DNA of 39,124 nt from Nitrospirota bacterium (GTDB lineage Bacteria; Nitrospirota; Thermodesulfovibrionia; Thermodesulfovibrionales; UBA6898). Positions 1 to 10,231 of the stretch are shown in pieces. The notes beneath the pieces were generated by a model that worked only from the letters and a program-made list of their open reading frames with translations, had not been told where the DNA came from and made no database searches. Within the stretch, counting starts at the first letter, position 1. Each line of letters starts with the position of its first letter. Location of the stretch: contig JAKAIE010000025.1 of the NCBI GenBank assembly GCA_021814475.1, forward strand, positions 1 through 39,124, written 5' to 3'. The position numbers were made by a program, and so were the translations under genes.

Positions 1-2
1 TG

Positions 3-356
3 CAGTACAAGGTGATCACCGAGGGTACCGGCAAGTCACCAACGAAGACGGATACTGTTGTCGTCAACTATCGCGGCACGCTGATCGATGGTACCGAATT
101 TGACAGCTCATACAAACGCGGCCAGTCCGCCACATTTCCTGTCAGCGGCGTGATTCCCGGCTGGACAGAGGCACTGCAGCTCATGAAGGAAGGCGCGAAA
201 TGGCAGCTCTTCATACCTTCGAATCTCGCATACGGGGAGAGGGGACCGGGGGCGATTGGTCCTAATGCGACCCTGGTCTTCGAAGTTGAACTGGTGGCAA
301 TAAAGGAACCGGCGGCTGCGCCTGTAAAGGAAGCCCCAAAGGACCATAAGAAATAG
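3..356 (+). CDS. FKBP-type peptidyl-prolyl cis-trans isomerase, C-terminal part (5' end outside window)
   Basis: This is the C-terminal FKBP domain of a prolyl isomerase that speeds cis-trans isomerisation of X-Pro bonds, probably a FkpA/Mip-like periplasmic folding helper. The frame is open from the window edge, reading Q-Y-K-V before the first possible GTG at 12, so the gene begins upstream and the GTG is not its start. FKBP hallmarks visible are [16 protein letters not shown], a [12 protein letters not shown] helix, and LAYGERG...[14 protein letters not shown] short Ala/Pro/Lys-rich tail follows the fold. The gene ends 14 bases before a strong terminator. The N-terminal dimerisation and signal regions cannot be seen, so the periplasmic location is inferred from the family. 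Confidence 0.93.
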   Translation, partial: QYKVITEGTGKSPTKTDTVVVNYRGTLIDGTEFDSSYKRGQSATFPVSGVIPGWTEALQLMKEGAKWQLFIPSNLAYGERGPGAIGPNATLVFEVELVAIKEPAAAPVKEAPKDHKK

Positions 357-370
357 ATCTTTTTTTACTC

Positions 371-412
371 GGATAAAAAAAGGGGCCGTCTGACGGCCCC
401 TTTTTTTTATCC
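371..412 (+). terminator. Rho-independent terminator of the FKBP gene
   Basis: An 8-bp GC stem (GGGGCCGT / ACGGCCCC) closes a 3-base loop. It is flanked by an A run on the left and eight T on the right, and the A and T runs extend the pairing. The symmetry means it could also stop minus-strand transcription. Confidence 0.9.
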
Positions 413-567
413 GGTTTTTCCTCCTTCCGTTTTTTCCATTACTGCTCCTGCTCCAGCAGGGCAGCAGCCCTGCTAACTGTGAATATGGCTTTCGCATGTC
501 GCGCCCATTCACTTTGAGGATATCTCTTGGTAGAATCTAGGTAGATCGATAAGGGAGGAAAGAGAAC

Positions 568-1065
568 ATGCCGGATGGAAAAGAGATCGCACGGGGTGTG
601 CGCGCAAAAATGGCGGAATTCATGAAGGCCTGCGAGGGGCTTGACGAGGAGAGTTCGTCCCGGGCGCCCGAGGGACGGTGGTCGCCAAGACAGATAGTCT
701 CTCATCTGTGCGGGCAGGAGGGGGTGGGTCACATGCCTATGTTGAAGTCCTTCCTGGAGCGGAATACCCCGGAAATAGAACTCAGGGTCGAAGACGCCTT
801 TTGGTCAGGGCAGCGGAAGGGTATGAGCCTTGCCGAACTTCTTGATGCCTTTGAGCGGGAATATACGGATATAGCCGTGTTCATAGAGGATCTGTCCGCG
901 GAACAGCTATCGAGAAAGGCCCATATCGCGGCGCTCAAGGATTCTCCTCTCGGAGAATATCCTACTCTTGCCCAATTGACGGTGGGGCTTTCGACGTATC
1001 ATATAAGCTTTCATATCGATCATATGCGCGAGATACTGAAGGACCTGGGCGTTGCGGAGAAATAA
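568..1065 (+). CDS. DinB-like four-helix metal-binding protein
   Basis: A 165-residue protein of the DinB/YfiT-like putative metal-dependent hydrolase superfamily. Histidines sit where this family binds metal: H46 in the WSPRQIVSHLCG segment and H145/H149/H152 in the late helix STYHISFHIDHMREIL. Family members include thiol-dependent transferases and proteins of unknown role; the substrate here cannot be told from sequence. The ATG follows a good ribosome site (AGGGAGGAA, about 7 bases upstream). It stands alone, between the FKBP terminator and the long leader of the glucan synthase gene, so it is probably monocistronic. The fold is likely; the reaction is unknown. Confidence 0.8.
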   Translation: MPDGKEIARGVRAKMAEFMKACEGLDEESSSRAPEGRWSPRQIVSHLCGQEGVGHMPMLKSFLERNTPEIELRVEDAFWSGQRKGMSLAELLDAFEREYTDIAVFIEDLSAEQLSRKAHIAALKDSPLGEYPTLAQLTVGLSTYHISFHIDHMREILKDLGVAEK

Positions 1066-1412
1066 GCCGCTGACTCCCTGCCATTTCGAACGTGGGGGCC
1101 GCTTATGTGCTATAGTTAAGGATGACAAGAGAATCCTGTCTCGCCTGTCTTTATGGATGATCCCATCATTCTTTTCTTAATGGATACACTCGCTTTCCCT
1201 CACAGAGCTCCCATTAAATAGCCCGTACCCCTCGTGGCAGAGGGGTCACGTAATCTTTGCAGCCGTCGGCTGGTAGTTTATCCGCCTGGCCGGAATCATC
1301 GCGGATTTTCAGGCGGACGGTATTTCTTCGGCAACGGCAGAGGAATGCCATTTCAGAGCAGGAAACCCGGAGTTGCCGAAGGCCGCCTGTTTTCAGAAAG
1401 AAGGAACCCTAA
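1066..1412 (+). promoter_or_regulatory. Hairpin-rich leader upstream of the glucan synthase gene
   Basis: This 347-base gap holds no convincing gene. Its second half contains successive perfect stems: 1227-1233 with 1240-1246 (7 bp), 1260-1264 with 1268-1272 (5 bp), 1281-1288 with 1310-1317 (8 bp), and 1326-1335 with 1372-1381 (10 bp). The last encloses a small inner hairpin at 1336-1349. The structured part ends about 31 bases before the start codon, leaving the ribosome site (AGAAGGAA) free. It does not match any riboswitch consensus I know; the conserved GEMM (cyclic dinucleotide) core was looked for and is absent. A cis-acting 5' UTR is the best reading. The part from 1066 to 1226 shows nothing clear. 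Confidence 0.4.
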
Positions 1413-4400
1413 ATGGTGAATGTCAGCAATAAAGCCATTCTCCGAAGTCTGCCGCATCTGCGCGCGAGCTTCCGAGGAAAAAACCTGGCACAAAAGTGCG
1501 CGGTCTGCGAGCCGCCGCTGCGCTCGGAATTATTCAGCAGCGATCAGATGAAGCAGCATGGCAGGACCCTGGCGGGCTTGCACAAATTACGACCGGGAGA
1601 CGCCCCCGACCATCTCCTGGCGCGACTGGCCGAGAATGAGGGTGTCCTTATCGGGACCCGCACCCTGCTGATGGAGGCGATCACGACTGATCGCAGGATT
1701 ACACCGGCAGGTGAATGGCTGCTGGATAACTTTTACCTGATCGAAGAACAGATCCGCACGGCAAGGAGACACCTGCCGAAGGGATACAGCCGTGAACTTC
1801 CACGCATACTGGACGGCCTTTCAGCAGGGCTTCCGCGCGTGTATGACATCGCTTTGGAGACGATCTCTCACGGTGACGGCAGGGTAGACCCCGAAAATCT
1901 GAGCAGTTTCGTTGAAGCCTACCAGACAGTGAGCGCCCTTAAGCTGGGCGAATTGTGGGCAATTCCGATCATGCTGCGGCTCGCGCTGATCGAGAACCTC
2001 CGGCGCGTTGCGGCCCGTATTGCAGAGGACAGGATCAACCGGAACCTCGCTGATTATTGGGCGGACCAGATGACGGAGACTGCGGAGAAAGACCCGAACA
2101 GACTGATCCTGGTGATTGCGGACATGGTGCGGTCGGACCCGCCCATGGTGAGCTCGTTTGTTGCGGAATTTGCCCGCCGGCTGCAGGGACAGAGTCCGGC
2201 CCTGGCATTGCCGCTCACCTGGATAGAACAGCGGCTTTCCGATTCCGGCCTGACGATAGAGCAGTCAGTGCATTCGGAGAACCAGCAACAGGCAGCTGAC
2301 CAGGTCTCCATAAGCAACAGTATCGGCAGCCTCCGCTTTCTGGGCGCTATGAATTGGGTCGAGTTTGTCGAGAGGATGAGCTCTGTCGAAAAGGTCCTGC
2401 GTGAGGACCCCGCCGGAGTATACTGCAATATGGATTTTGCCACCCGGGATCACTACCGGCACGTCGTGGAAAAACTGGCAAAGAGCAGTCTGCTATCCGA
2501 GAGTCAGGTGGCAGTAAACGCCATAGGGCTTGCGGCCGCGGCCGCGGCGCGTAAAGATGACAGGCATGCCGGAGACGGTCGGGCAGAGCATGTCGGGTTC
2601 TACCTGATTGATAACGGATTGCGGCAGCTCGAACAAAAAATGGGTGTACGCCGTGCAACATTCTGGCACTTTCGGAGAATTGGTCCGGTCCCTTCGCTTT
2701 TTTATGTCGGCTTGATCGCGCTGATTACGGTAATTTTTACCGGGAGCCTGTTGGAGAAGGCATATGCGGAAGACGCCCCTGGCTGGCTGCTTGCGCTGGT
2801 TGGCATAGCCTCGATGCTGGGCGCAAGCCAACTGGCGGTGGATCTGGTCAACTGGCTGGCTACGATACTGGTGAACCCTCAGCAGCTGCCGAGGATGGAC
2901 TACTCCAAAGGCATCCCTCCGGAATCGCATACCCTGGTCGTGATTCCTACCATGCTCACCAGCACTCAAAACGTCGAAGACCTTGCAGAGGCGCTGGAAG
3001 TGCGGTTCCTGGCAAACCGGGATGAAAACCTGCACTTCAGCCTGCTGACGGATTATCAGGATGCATCACAGGAAACACTGCCGGAGGATGAACCCCTGTT
3101 ACTGCTGGCCCGGCGGAGGATCGAAGAGCTGAATGTCAAGTACGGGAGTGCTAAAGGCGATATTTTTTTCCTTTTTCATCGCCCTCGCCGCTGGAATCCC
3201 CGGGAGCAGATCTGGATGGGCTACGAGCGCAAGAGAGGGAAGCTTGCGGATTTGAATTTCTTGCTGCGCGTCGATAAAGAGGGCGGGACAGACTATCTCG
3301 CGGGGACCCCTTTTTCGCTTATAGTCGGGAATACGGAAATTTTATCCAGCGTGAAGTATGTGATCACCCTGGACACGGATACGCAGTTGCCGCGGGATTC
3401 GGCGCGGCAGTTTGCGGGGACCATGGCGCACCCGTTGAACCGTCCGCAGTACGATGAAATCAAGCAGCGTGTTGTTGCCGGGTACGGCATCCTCCAGCCG
3501 CGTGTTGCAGTCAGTCTGCCGGGCGCAAGCCGCTCGAGGTATGCACGCATGTACGGGAGCGATCCCGGCATAGACCCGTACACGCGCGCTGTCTCGGATG
3601 TCTACCAGGACCTCTTCGGTGAAGGCTCGTTTATCGGCAAAGGGATCTATGATGTCGATGCCTTCGACCGGTCGATTAAGGGACGCTTTCCCGAGAACCG
3701 GATACTCAGCCACGATCTTATAGAAGGGTGTTACGCGCGCTCCGGGCTGTTGAGTGATGTAATGCTATACGAGGAGTATCCCTCACGCTATGACGCGGAC
3801 GTGAGCCGCCGTCACCGCTGGATACGCGGGGATTGGCAGCTTCTGCGCTGGCTGCTGCCGGGAGTTCCAGGTCCGGACGGGCGGCGACAGAAGAATCCTC
3901 TTTCGCTGCTTTCCCGGTGGAAGCTCTTCGACAACCTTCGGCGCAGTCTTGTCCCTTCGGCATTAACGCTTCTCCTGCTTCTGGGGTGGACAATGGTCCC
4001 ATATGGCCTGCCCTCGCCGTGGTTCTGGACCCTGTCGGTGATCGGAATCATGTTAATTCCTTCTTTGATATCCTCGATTCTGGACCTGCTTAAGAAGCCT
4101 GACGACGTGCTTTTCGGGCAGCATCTTGCCGCCATCGGCCTTTCCAGCTTCAGGCGTTTTGTTCAGGTCGTCTTTACGCTTGCCTGTCTGCCGTACGAAG
4201 CTTTCTTCGCTCTGGATGGAGTTCTGCGTACGATCTGGAGGATGCTGGTCACACACAGGCAACTTCTCGAATGGAGTCTGGCCGGCGCACCCGACCGAAA
4301 TGGCCGCAATGCCCGCACAGGGAGTCTGGCCGTCGTCTGCCGGACAATGTGGATCGAGCCCTTTCTTGCCGTTGCGGTAACAGTCTTTGCGGCGGTCTCT

Positions 4401-7400
4401 CACCCAGCGGCCCTGACAGCGGCTGCGCCCATACTCCCTCTCTGGCTCGCCTCTCCGGTTATCGCCTGGTGGATCAGCCGGCCGCTCACCCGCCGCGAAG
4501 CAAGGCTGGAGGCAGAGCAGATTATCTTTCTCCGGAAGCTTTCCCGGAAGACCTGGGCCTTCTTCGAGACCTTTGTCGGCCCGGATGACCATTGGCTGCC
4601 ACCTGATAACTTTCAGGAGTATCGCGTTGCCTCTGTGGCGCATCGCACTTCGCCGACCAATATGGGACTTGCGCTGCTCGCAAATCTGTCGGCATACGAC
4701 TTCGGTTACATTTCAGCCGGCCGGTTTGTCGAACGCACAGGGAATGCACTGCATACGATGGAATCCATGGAACGCCACCGCGGCCACTTTTACAACTGGT
4801 ATGACACACAGTCTCTGAAGCCGCTGCTGCCTATGTACATCTCAACGGTGGACAGCGGCAACCTTGCTGCTCACCTGTTGACATTGAGGGCGGGCCTGCT
4901 GGCACTCCCCGATCAAAACATCCTGGGAGCACAGTTTTTTGACGGACTCAACGATACATTGAGAATTATTGCGGACTCCGCGGACGGCGTTGCGCCGGGC
5001 AGAAGTACACACCCCGGACTGGCCAAACTCCTGAAGACCCTTGATGCCGCATGCACTTCGCTTCCGGAGACGCTCACGGCTGCGCGGCAATGCCTGGAGC
5101 AGTTGGCAGCCTTTGCCGATGAGATTGTTGAAAAGTTTGAGTCCCTGGATGCAGAGCCGGATAATGAAGCCAAATGGTGGGCCCGGGCCTTTGCAGGGCA
5201 GTGCAGGACTGCTCTGGATGATCTGATTTTTTTCACTGAGTCGAATGTGACTGGCGTCGACAAGATCCCGACGCTGCGCGAACTGGCTGGACTTGGCAAC
5301 CAGCGCGCAGTCGAGAGAATTGAGGACATCGAGAGACTTGCGCTGAAGTCAGGTGAACTCAGCCGCATGGACTATGATTTTTTGTTCGACCCGACGCAAC
5401 ATCTGCTGGCTATCGGGTACAACGTTAGTGAGCGCCGGAGAGACGCGGGCTTTTACGATCTGCTGGCGTCGGAAGCCAGATTGTCCTGCTTCGTGGCTAT
5501 TGCGCAGGGACAGCTGCCGCAGGAGAGCTGGTTTGCCCTGGGGCGTCTGCTTACCAACGCAGGGGGGGAGCCGATTCTCCTTTCGTGGAGCGGTTCGATG
5601 TTCGAATACCTGATGCCGCTTCTGGTGATGCCGACATACGAACACACGCTGCTCGATCAGACCTGCAAAGCGGCTGTCGACAGGCAGATCGAGTACGGCA
5701 GGCAACGGGGGGTGCCCTGGGGCATATCTGAATCGGGCTATAACACGGTCGACGTCCACCTCAACTACCAATACCGCGCCTTTGGCGTGCCCGGCCTGGG
5801 GCTCAAGCGCGGTCTTGCCGATGACCTGGTCATTGCGCCTTACGCCTCGGCGCTTGCGCTGATGGTGTCGCCAGAGGAGTCCTGCCTAAACCTGCAGCGG
5901 CTCAGTGCTGAAGGCCTTGAGGCGCGCTATGGTTTTTATGAAGCTATAGACTATACGCCCTCACGTCAGCGGCGCAGTAAATCGAGTACTGTGGTACGGT
6001 CATTTATGGCCCATCACCAGGGCATGAGTCTTCTTTCCCTGTCCCATCTGCTCCTGGATAGGCCGATGCAGAAAAGGTTCGGGTCGGACCCTTTGTTCCA
6101 GGCCACGATGCTCCTTCTTCAGGAGCGGATCCCGAGGGCAACGGCATTCTATCTGGAAACCCCGAAACTCACCGACGCACGTGCGACATTTGGCGGCGCG
6201 GAAATGCCAATGCGTGTTTTCAGCAGCCCCAATACCCCTGTGCCCGAGGTGCAGCTGCTGTCCAACGGCAGATACCACGTGGCGGTTACGAACGCCGGAG
6301 GCGGGTACAGCCGCTGGAAGGACATCTCGGTGACACGCTGGCGCGAAGACACCACGTGTGACAACGGGGGCACGTTCTGTTATCTCCGCGATGTGGCGAG
6401 CGGCAAGTTCTGGTCAACCGCGTACCAGCCCACGCTCAAACGGGCTGACGCATATGAAGCGATATTCTCTGACGCACGGGCGGAGTTTCGCCGACGCGAC
6501 TTGGACTATGACATGCATACGGAAATAGTCGTCTCGCCGGAAGATGACATCGAACTGCGAAGGACGCGTATAACAAACTTCTCCAGGACACGCCGGACTA
6601 TTGATATAACCAGTTATGCCGAAGTCGTTCTCGCGCCGCCTGCCTCGGATACCCTGCATCCGGCCTTCAGTAATCTCTTTGTTCAGACCGAGATCATGCG
6701 GCGGCAGCGCGCCATAGTCTGCACCCGCCGGCCCCGCTCCCTTGAAGAGCATCCGCCATGGATGTTTCACCTGATGACTGCACACGGGGCTGACATCGTG
6801 GAAGTTTCCTATGAGACTGACCGCATGAAGTTCATCGGCCGCGGAAGGACCGTTGCCAATCCGGCAGCCATGAGCGGCCGGTCGACTCTCTCCGGGGCAC
6901 TCTCCGAAAGCGAGGGATCCGTGCTGGACCCGATTGTCGCAATCAGGTACCGTCTGACGCTCGATCCGGAAGCGGTGGCAACGATCGATGTGGTCTCCGG
7001 CCTCGGAGAAACCAGAGACAGTTGTATGGCACTTGTCGGGAAATATCAGGACCGGCGTTTTGCTGACCGCGTCTTCGATCTGGCATGGACGCACAGCCAG
7101 GTGCTCCTGCGGCAGCTCAATGTCACAGAGTCCGACGCGCAACTCTACGGACGCCTTGCCAGTTCCATAATTTACGCCAATTCCTCGCTGAGGGCTGATA
7201 CGGACATTCTCAGGAAAAATTACCGCGGGCAATCCGGACTGTGGGGATACGCCATTTCCGGGGACCTGCCGATTGTGCTCCTGCGCGTTGAAGATCCGTC
7301 CAATATAGATCTGGTGCGGCAGCTAGTCCAGGCGCACGCATATTGGCGGTTAAAAGGACTGGCTGTGGATCTGGTAATATGGAACGAGGATCGCGTCGGA

Positions 7401-10103
7401 TACCGGCAGCTTCTGCAGGACCAGATCATGGGGCTCATTGCCGCAGGCCTTGAAGCCAGCTCAACGGATCGGCCTGGCGGTATTTTCGTGAGACTCTCTG
7501 AGCAGATATCGAACGAAGACCGTATCCTGCTGCAGACCGTAGCCCGCGTCGTTATCAGCGACAATTGGGGACCTCTGGCAGACCAGATAAACCGCCGCAG
7601 TCCTGTGAAAACAACAGTACCGCGCCTCAAACCGACACGGCCCCCGCGTCCCGAGTCCTCCGGCGTTGTGGCAAAGCCCCGACTCGATCTGATTTTTTTC
7701 AACGAGCTGGGTGGATTCAGCCCTGATGGACGAGAGTATATAATAACGACGACGCGGGGGCAGACAACCCCGGCGCCATGGGTGAATGTGCTGGCAAATC
7801 CGAATTTCGGGACGGTTATATCGGAGAGCGGGACAGCCTACACATGGAGCGAGAATGCCCACGAGTTTCGCCTCACTCCCTGGGATAACGACCCGGTATG
7901 CGATTCAGGCGGAGAGGCCTTTTATATCCGTGATGAAGAATGCGGCCTTTTCTGGTCCCCTTCGCCGCTACCCAGTCGCGGTCTGACGCCTTACACCAGC
8001 CGTCACGGGTTCGGCTATAGCGTTTTTGAACACACAGAGGACGGCATCAGTTCCGAGATGTGGGTGTACGTGGCAATGGACGCGCCGGTCAAGTTCACGG
8101 TCCTGAAAGTAAGGAACAAGTCAGGCCGGTCCCGCCGTCTCTCCGCCACCGGTTATGCGGAATGGGTGCTGGGAGATCTGCAGCCGAAATCGAGGATGCA
8201 CATAATCACCAAAGTTGACCCCACTACCGGAGCGCTCTTCGCGCTTAACCCCTACAATACCGAGTTCGCAGACCGGACCGGCTTCTTCGACGTGGCTGAG
8301 GCGACCCGGACCTTAAGCGGTGACAGGACCGAGTTCATTGGCCGTAACGGTACGCTTCGAAGCCCGGAGGTGATGACCCGGGCGAGGCTTTCCGGCAAGG
8401 TGGGGGTTGCCCTGGATCCCTGTGCTGCAATCCAGGTCCCCTTCGAGCTGGACGACGGGCAGGAGCGTGAGATTATCTTCATGCTCGGTGCTGGGCGAAA
8501 CGCCGAAGACGCCGGCAGGCTGGTGAGTCGATTCCGCGGTCCTGCGGCCGGCCGCAGAGCTCTCGAAGCGGTCTGGCAGTACTGGAACCACACCCTCGGA
8601 GCCGTGCAGGTGGAAACACCGGACCCGTCCGTCAATGTGCTGGCCAACGGCTGGCTCTTATACCAGACCCTGGCATGCCGTCTTTGGGCACGGAGCGGAT
8701 ACTACCAGTCAGGGGGCGCCTTCGGTTTCCGCGACCAGCTGCAGGACGTCATGGCGCTCATCCATACAGAACCCCGCCTGGTTCGCGAACAGCTCCTCCT
8801 CTGCGCGGCCCATCAGTTTCCGCAGGGAGATGTCCAGCATTGGTGGCATCCCCCTTCAGGCCGGGGTGTGCGTACCCACTGTTCGGACGACTTCCTCTGG
8901 TTGCCGTTGGCTGCCTGCCGCTACGTTTTAAACACCGGAGATACCGGCGTCCTGGATGAACCAGTGCGATTCATCGAGGGCCGCCCGGTAAGCGCTGATG
9001 AGGACTCGTATTACGATCTTCCCCATGCGTCCGATGAAATAGCCACTCTGTATGAACATTGTGTGCGTGCCATCCTGAATGGCCTCAGACGCGGTGAGCA
9101 CGGCCTGCCGCTCATAGGGTCGGGTGATTGGAACGACGGCATGAACCTTGTGGGAGAGCACGGCAAAGGTGAGAGCGTCTGGTTGGGGTTCTTTCTTTAT
9201 GAAGTGCTCATGCAGTTCACTGGGATTGCGCGCCTGCGTGACGACGCGGCCTTTGCCGAACGCTGCCAGGTGGAAGCTTCTCAGCTGCGCAGCAACATTG
9301 AGCAAAATGGCTGGGATGGTGAATGGTACCGCCGAGCATACTTCGACGACGGTTTACCGCTGGGTTCCGCGGGCAATGCCGAATGCCGGATCGATTCCAT
9401 TGCGCAGAGCTGGTCTGTCCTCTCGGGCGCCGGGGATGCAGTACGATCACGAGCGGCAATGGAGGCGCTGGACAAGCACCTCGTTCTACGCGAACATAAA
9501 CTGATCCAGCTTCTGGATCCGCCTTTCGATAAATCGGACCTGAATCCCGGCTATATAAAGGGGTACGTACCGGGGGTAAGGGAAAATGGCGGGCAATACA
9601 CTCATGCGGCAGTCTGGGCGGCGATGGCGTTCGCAGCAGTTGGGGACAGCAGCCGCGCCTGGGAACTGCTGGCTATGATTAACCCGGTAAACCATGCGGG
9701 ATCTCTGGAACAGGTATCCACATACAAGGTAGAACCGTACGTCGTCGCGGCAGACATATATGCGGTCTCTCCGCACATCGGCCGCGGTGGCTGGACATGG
9801 TACACGGGATCAGCCGGGTGGATGTACCGGCTTATCCTGGAATCACTTCTCGGACTACGGCTTGAAACTGACAGGCTGCATTTCGCGCCGTGCCTGCCAG
9901 GGGACTGGGAGTCGTTCAGGATGCATTACCGGTACAGGGAGACTGTGTACCATATCACGGTGCTGCAGACGAATAACGGCGGCACGACGAATGTGATCCT
10001 CGATGGCCGCGGGCAGCCTGACATGACTATTTTGCTGGTCGACGACCATCAGGAACATACGGTCGAGGTGAGATTAACCGCCTTGAGGACGGAGCAGCTC
10101 TAA
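1413..10103 (+). CDS. ndvB: Cyclic beta-glucan synthase (GT84 + GH94 multidomain membrane protein, NdvB/Cgs type)
   Basis: A 2896-residue protein, close to the roughly 2830-2870 residues usual for Cgs/NdvB, which makes cyclic beta-1,2-glucan from UDP-glucose at the inner membrane. Visible parts: a long N-terminal region; membrane segments near 424-445, 455-485, 843-890, 910-940 and 985-1025; a GT84-type glycosyltransferase with an acidic D654-T-D656 motif and a later RHRWIRGDWQL signature; a glucoamylase-like segment with WGISESGYN near 1436; two beta-sandwich modules (near 1620 and 2130); and a C-terminal GH94 phosphorylase-like domain with GDWNDGMN at 2571-2578, the region of the expected general acid. 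The ATG follows AGAAGGAA. GalU, which supplies UDP-glucose, is encoded just downstream. The exact linkage made is inferred from the family; no damage to the frame is seen. Confidence 0.9.
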   Translation: MVNVSNKAILRSLPHLRASFRGKNLAQKCAVCEPPLRSELFSSDQMKQHGRTLAGLHKLRPGDAPDHLLARLAENEGVLIGTRTLLMEAITTDRRITPAGEWLLDNFYLIEEQIRTARRHLPKGYSRELPRILDGLSAGLPRVYDIALETISHGDGRVDPENLSSFVEAYQTVSALKLGELWAIPIMLRLALIENLRRVAARIAEDRINRNLADYWADQMTETAEKDPNRLILVIADMVRSDPPMVSSFVAEFARRLQGQSPALALPLTWIEQRLSDSGLTIEQSVHSENQQQAADQVSISNSIGSLRFLGAMNWVEFVERMSSVEKVLREDPAGVYCNMDFATRDHYRHVVEKLAKSSLLSESQVAVNAIGLAAAAAARKDDRHAGDGRAEHVGFYLIDNGLRQLEQKMGVRRATFWHFRRIGPVPSLFYVGLIALITVIFTGSLLEKAYAEDAPGWLLALVGIASMLGASQLAVDLVNWLATILVNPQQLPRMDYSKGIPPESHTLVVIPTMLTSTQNVEDLAEALEVRFLANRDENLHFSLLTDYQDASQETLPEDEPLLLLARRRIEELNVKYGSAKGDIFFLFHRPRRWNPREQIWMGYERKRGKLADLNFLLRVDKEGGTDYLAGTPFSLIVGNTEILSSVKYVITLDTDTQLPRDSARQFAGTMAHPLNRPQYDEIKQRVVAGYGILQPRVAVSLPGASRSRYARMYGSDPGIDPYTRAVSDVYQDLFGEGSFIGKGIYDVDAFDRSIKGRFPENRILSHDLIEGCYARSGLLSDVMLYEEYPSRYDADVSRRHRWIRGDWQLLRWLLPGVPGPDGRRQKNPLSLLSRWKLFDNLRRSLVPSALTLLLLLGWTMVPYGLPSPWFWTLSVIGIMLIPSLISSILDLLKKPDDVLFGQHLAAIGLSSFRRFVQVVFTLACLPYEAFFALDGVLRTIWRMLVTHRQLLEWSLAGAPDRNGRNARTGSLAVVCRTMWIEPFLAVAVTVFAAVSHPAALTAAAPILPLWLASPVIAWWISRPLTRREARLEAEQIIFLRKLSRKTWAFFETFVGPDDHWLPPDNFQEYRVASVAHRTSPTNMGLALLANLSAYDFGYISAGRFVERTGNALHTMESMERHRGHFYNWYDTQSLKPLLPMYISTVDSGNLAAHLLTLRAGLLALPDQNILGAQFFDGLNDTLRIIADSADGVAPGRSTHPGLAKLLKTLDAACTSLPETLTAARQCLEQLAAFADEIVEKFESLDAEPDNEAKWWARAFAGQCRTALDDLIFFTESNVTGVDKIPTLRELAGLGNQRAVERIEDIERLALKSGELSRMDYDFLFDPTQHLLAIGYNVSERRRDAGFYDLLASEARLSCFVAIAQGQLPQESWFALGRLLTNAGGEPILLSWSGSMFEYLMPLLVMPTYEHTLLDQTCKAAVDRQIEYGRQRGVPWGISESGYNTVDVHLNYQYRAFGVPGLGLKRGLADDLVIAPYASALALMVSPEESCLNLQRLSAEGLEARYGFYEAIDYTPSRQRRSKSSTVVRSFMAHHQGMSLLSLSHLLLDRPMQKRFGSDPLFQATMLLLQERIPRATAFYLETPKLTDARATFGGAEMPMRVFSSPNTPVPEVQLLSNGRYHVAVTNAGGGYSRWKDISVTRWREDTTCDNGGTFCYLRDVASGKFWSTAYQPTLKRADAYEAIFSDARAEFRRRDLDYDMHTEIVVSPEDDIELRRTRITNFSRTRRTIDITSYAEVVLAPPASDTLHPAFSNLFVQTEIMRRQRAIVCTRRPRSLEEHPPWMFHLMTAHGADIVEVSYETDRMKFIGRGRTVANPAAMSGRSTLSGALSESEGSVLDPIVAIRYRLTLDPEAVATIDVVSGLGETRDSCMALVGKYQDRRFADRVFDLAWTHSQVLLRQLNVTESDAQLYGRLASSIIYANSSLRADTDILRKNYRGQSGLWGYAISGDLPIVLLRVEDPSNIDLVRQLVQAHAYWRLKGLAVDLVIWNEDRVGYRQLLQDQIMGLIAAGLEASSTDRPGGIFVRLSEQISNEDRILLQTVARVVISDNWGPLADQINRRSPVKTTVPRLKPTRPPRPESSGVVAKPRLDLIFFNELGGFSPDGREYIITTTRGQTTPAPWVNVLANPNFGTVISESGTAYTWSENAHEFRLTPWDNDPVCDSGGEAFYIRDEECGLFWSPSPLPSRGLTPYTSRHGFGYSVFEHTEDGISSEMWVYVAMDAPVKFTVLKVRNKSGRSRRLSATGYAEWVLGDLQPKSRMHIITKVDPTTGALFALNPYNTEFADRTGFFDVAEATRTLSGDRTEFIGRNGTLRSPEVMTRARLSGKVGVALDPCAAIQVPFELDDGQEREIIFMLGAGRNAEDAGRLVSRFRGPAAGRRALEAVWQYWNHTLGAVQVETPDPSVNVLANGWLLYQTLACRLWARSGYYQSGGAFGFRDQLQDVMALIHTEPRLVREQLLLCAAHQFPQGDVQHWWHPPSGRGVRTHCSDDFLWLPLAACRYVLNTGDTGVLDEPVRFIEGRPVSADEDSYYDLPHASDEIATLYEHCVRAILNGLRRGEHGLPLIGSGDWNDGMNLVGEHGKGESVWLGFFLYEVLMQFTGIARLRDDAAFAERCQVEASQLRSNIEQNGWDGEWYRRAYFDDGLPLGSAGNAECRIDSIAQSWSVLSGAGDAVRSRAAMEALDKHLVLREHKLIQLLDPPFDKSDLNPGYIKGYVPGVRENGGQYTHAAVWAAMAFAAVGDSSRAWELLAMINPVNHAGSLEQVSTYKVEPYVVAADIYAVSPHIGRGGWTWYTGSAGWMYRLILESLLGLRLETDRLHFAPCLPGDWESFRMHYRYRETVYHITVLQTNNGGTTNVILDGRGQPDMTILLVDDHQEHTVEVRLTALRTEQL

Positions 10104-10231
10104 TGCAACTCAATGGAGAAGGGAAGTTGTTCGGCCCTTGCCTTCGGCTTTTACTTCTGGTAGCATTCATCATGAGAGGCATCGGACCTCGGAAGGCCGG
10201 GATATGACAGCTACATCACAGGAGGCGGGCA

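Noticed and set aside
455..474. 7-bp hairpin AGCAGGG/CCCTGCT before the DinB-like gene
   Set aside because: No T run and no clear gene to terminate; the FKBP gene already has a strong terminator at 371-412.
1227..1320. Possible cyclic-dinucleotide (GEMM) riboswitch in the glucan synthase leader
   Set aside because: A TCACG and a CCGGAA-like string occur, but the GGCAAACC and GACGCAAAG core elements are missing and the stems are in the wrong order.
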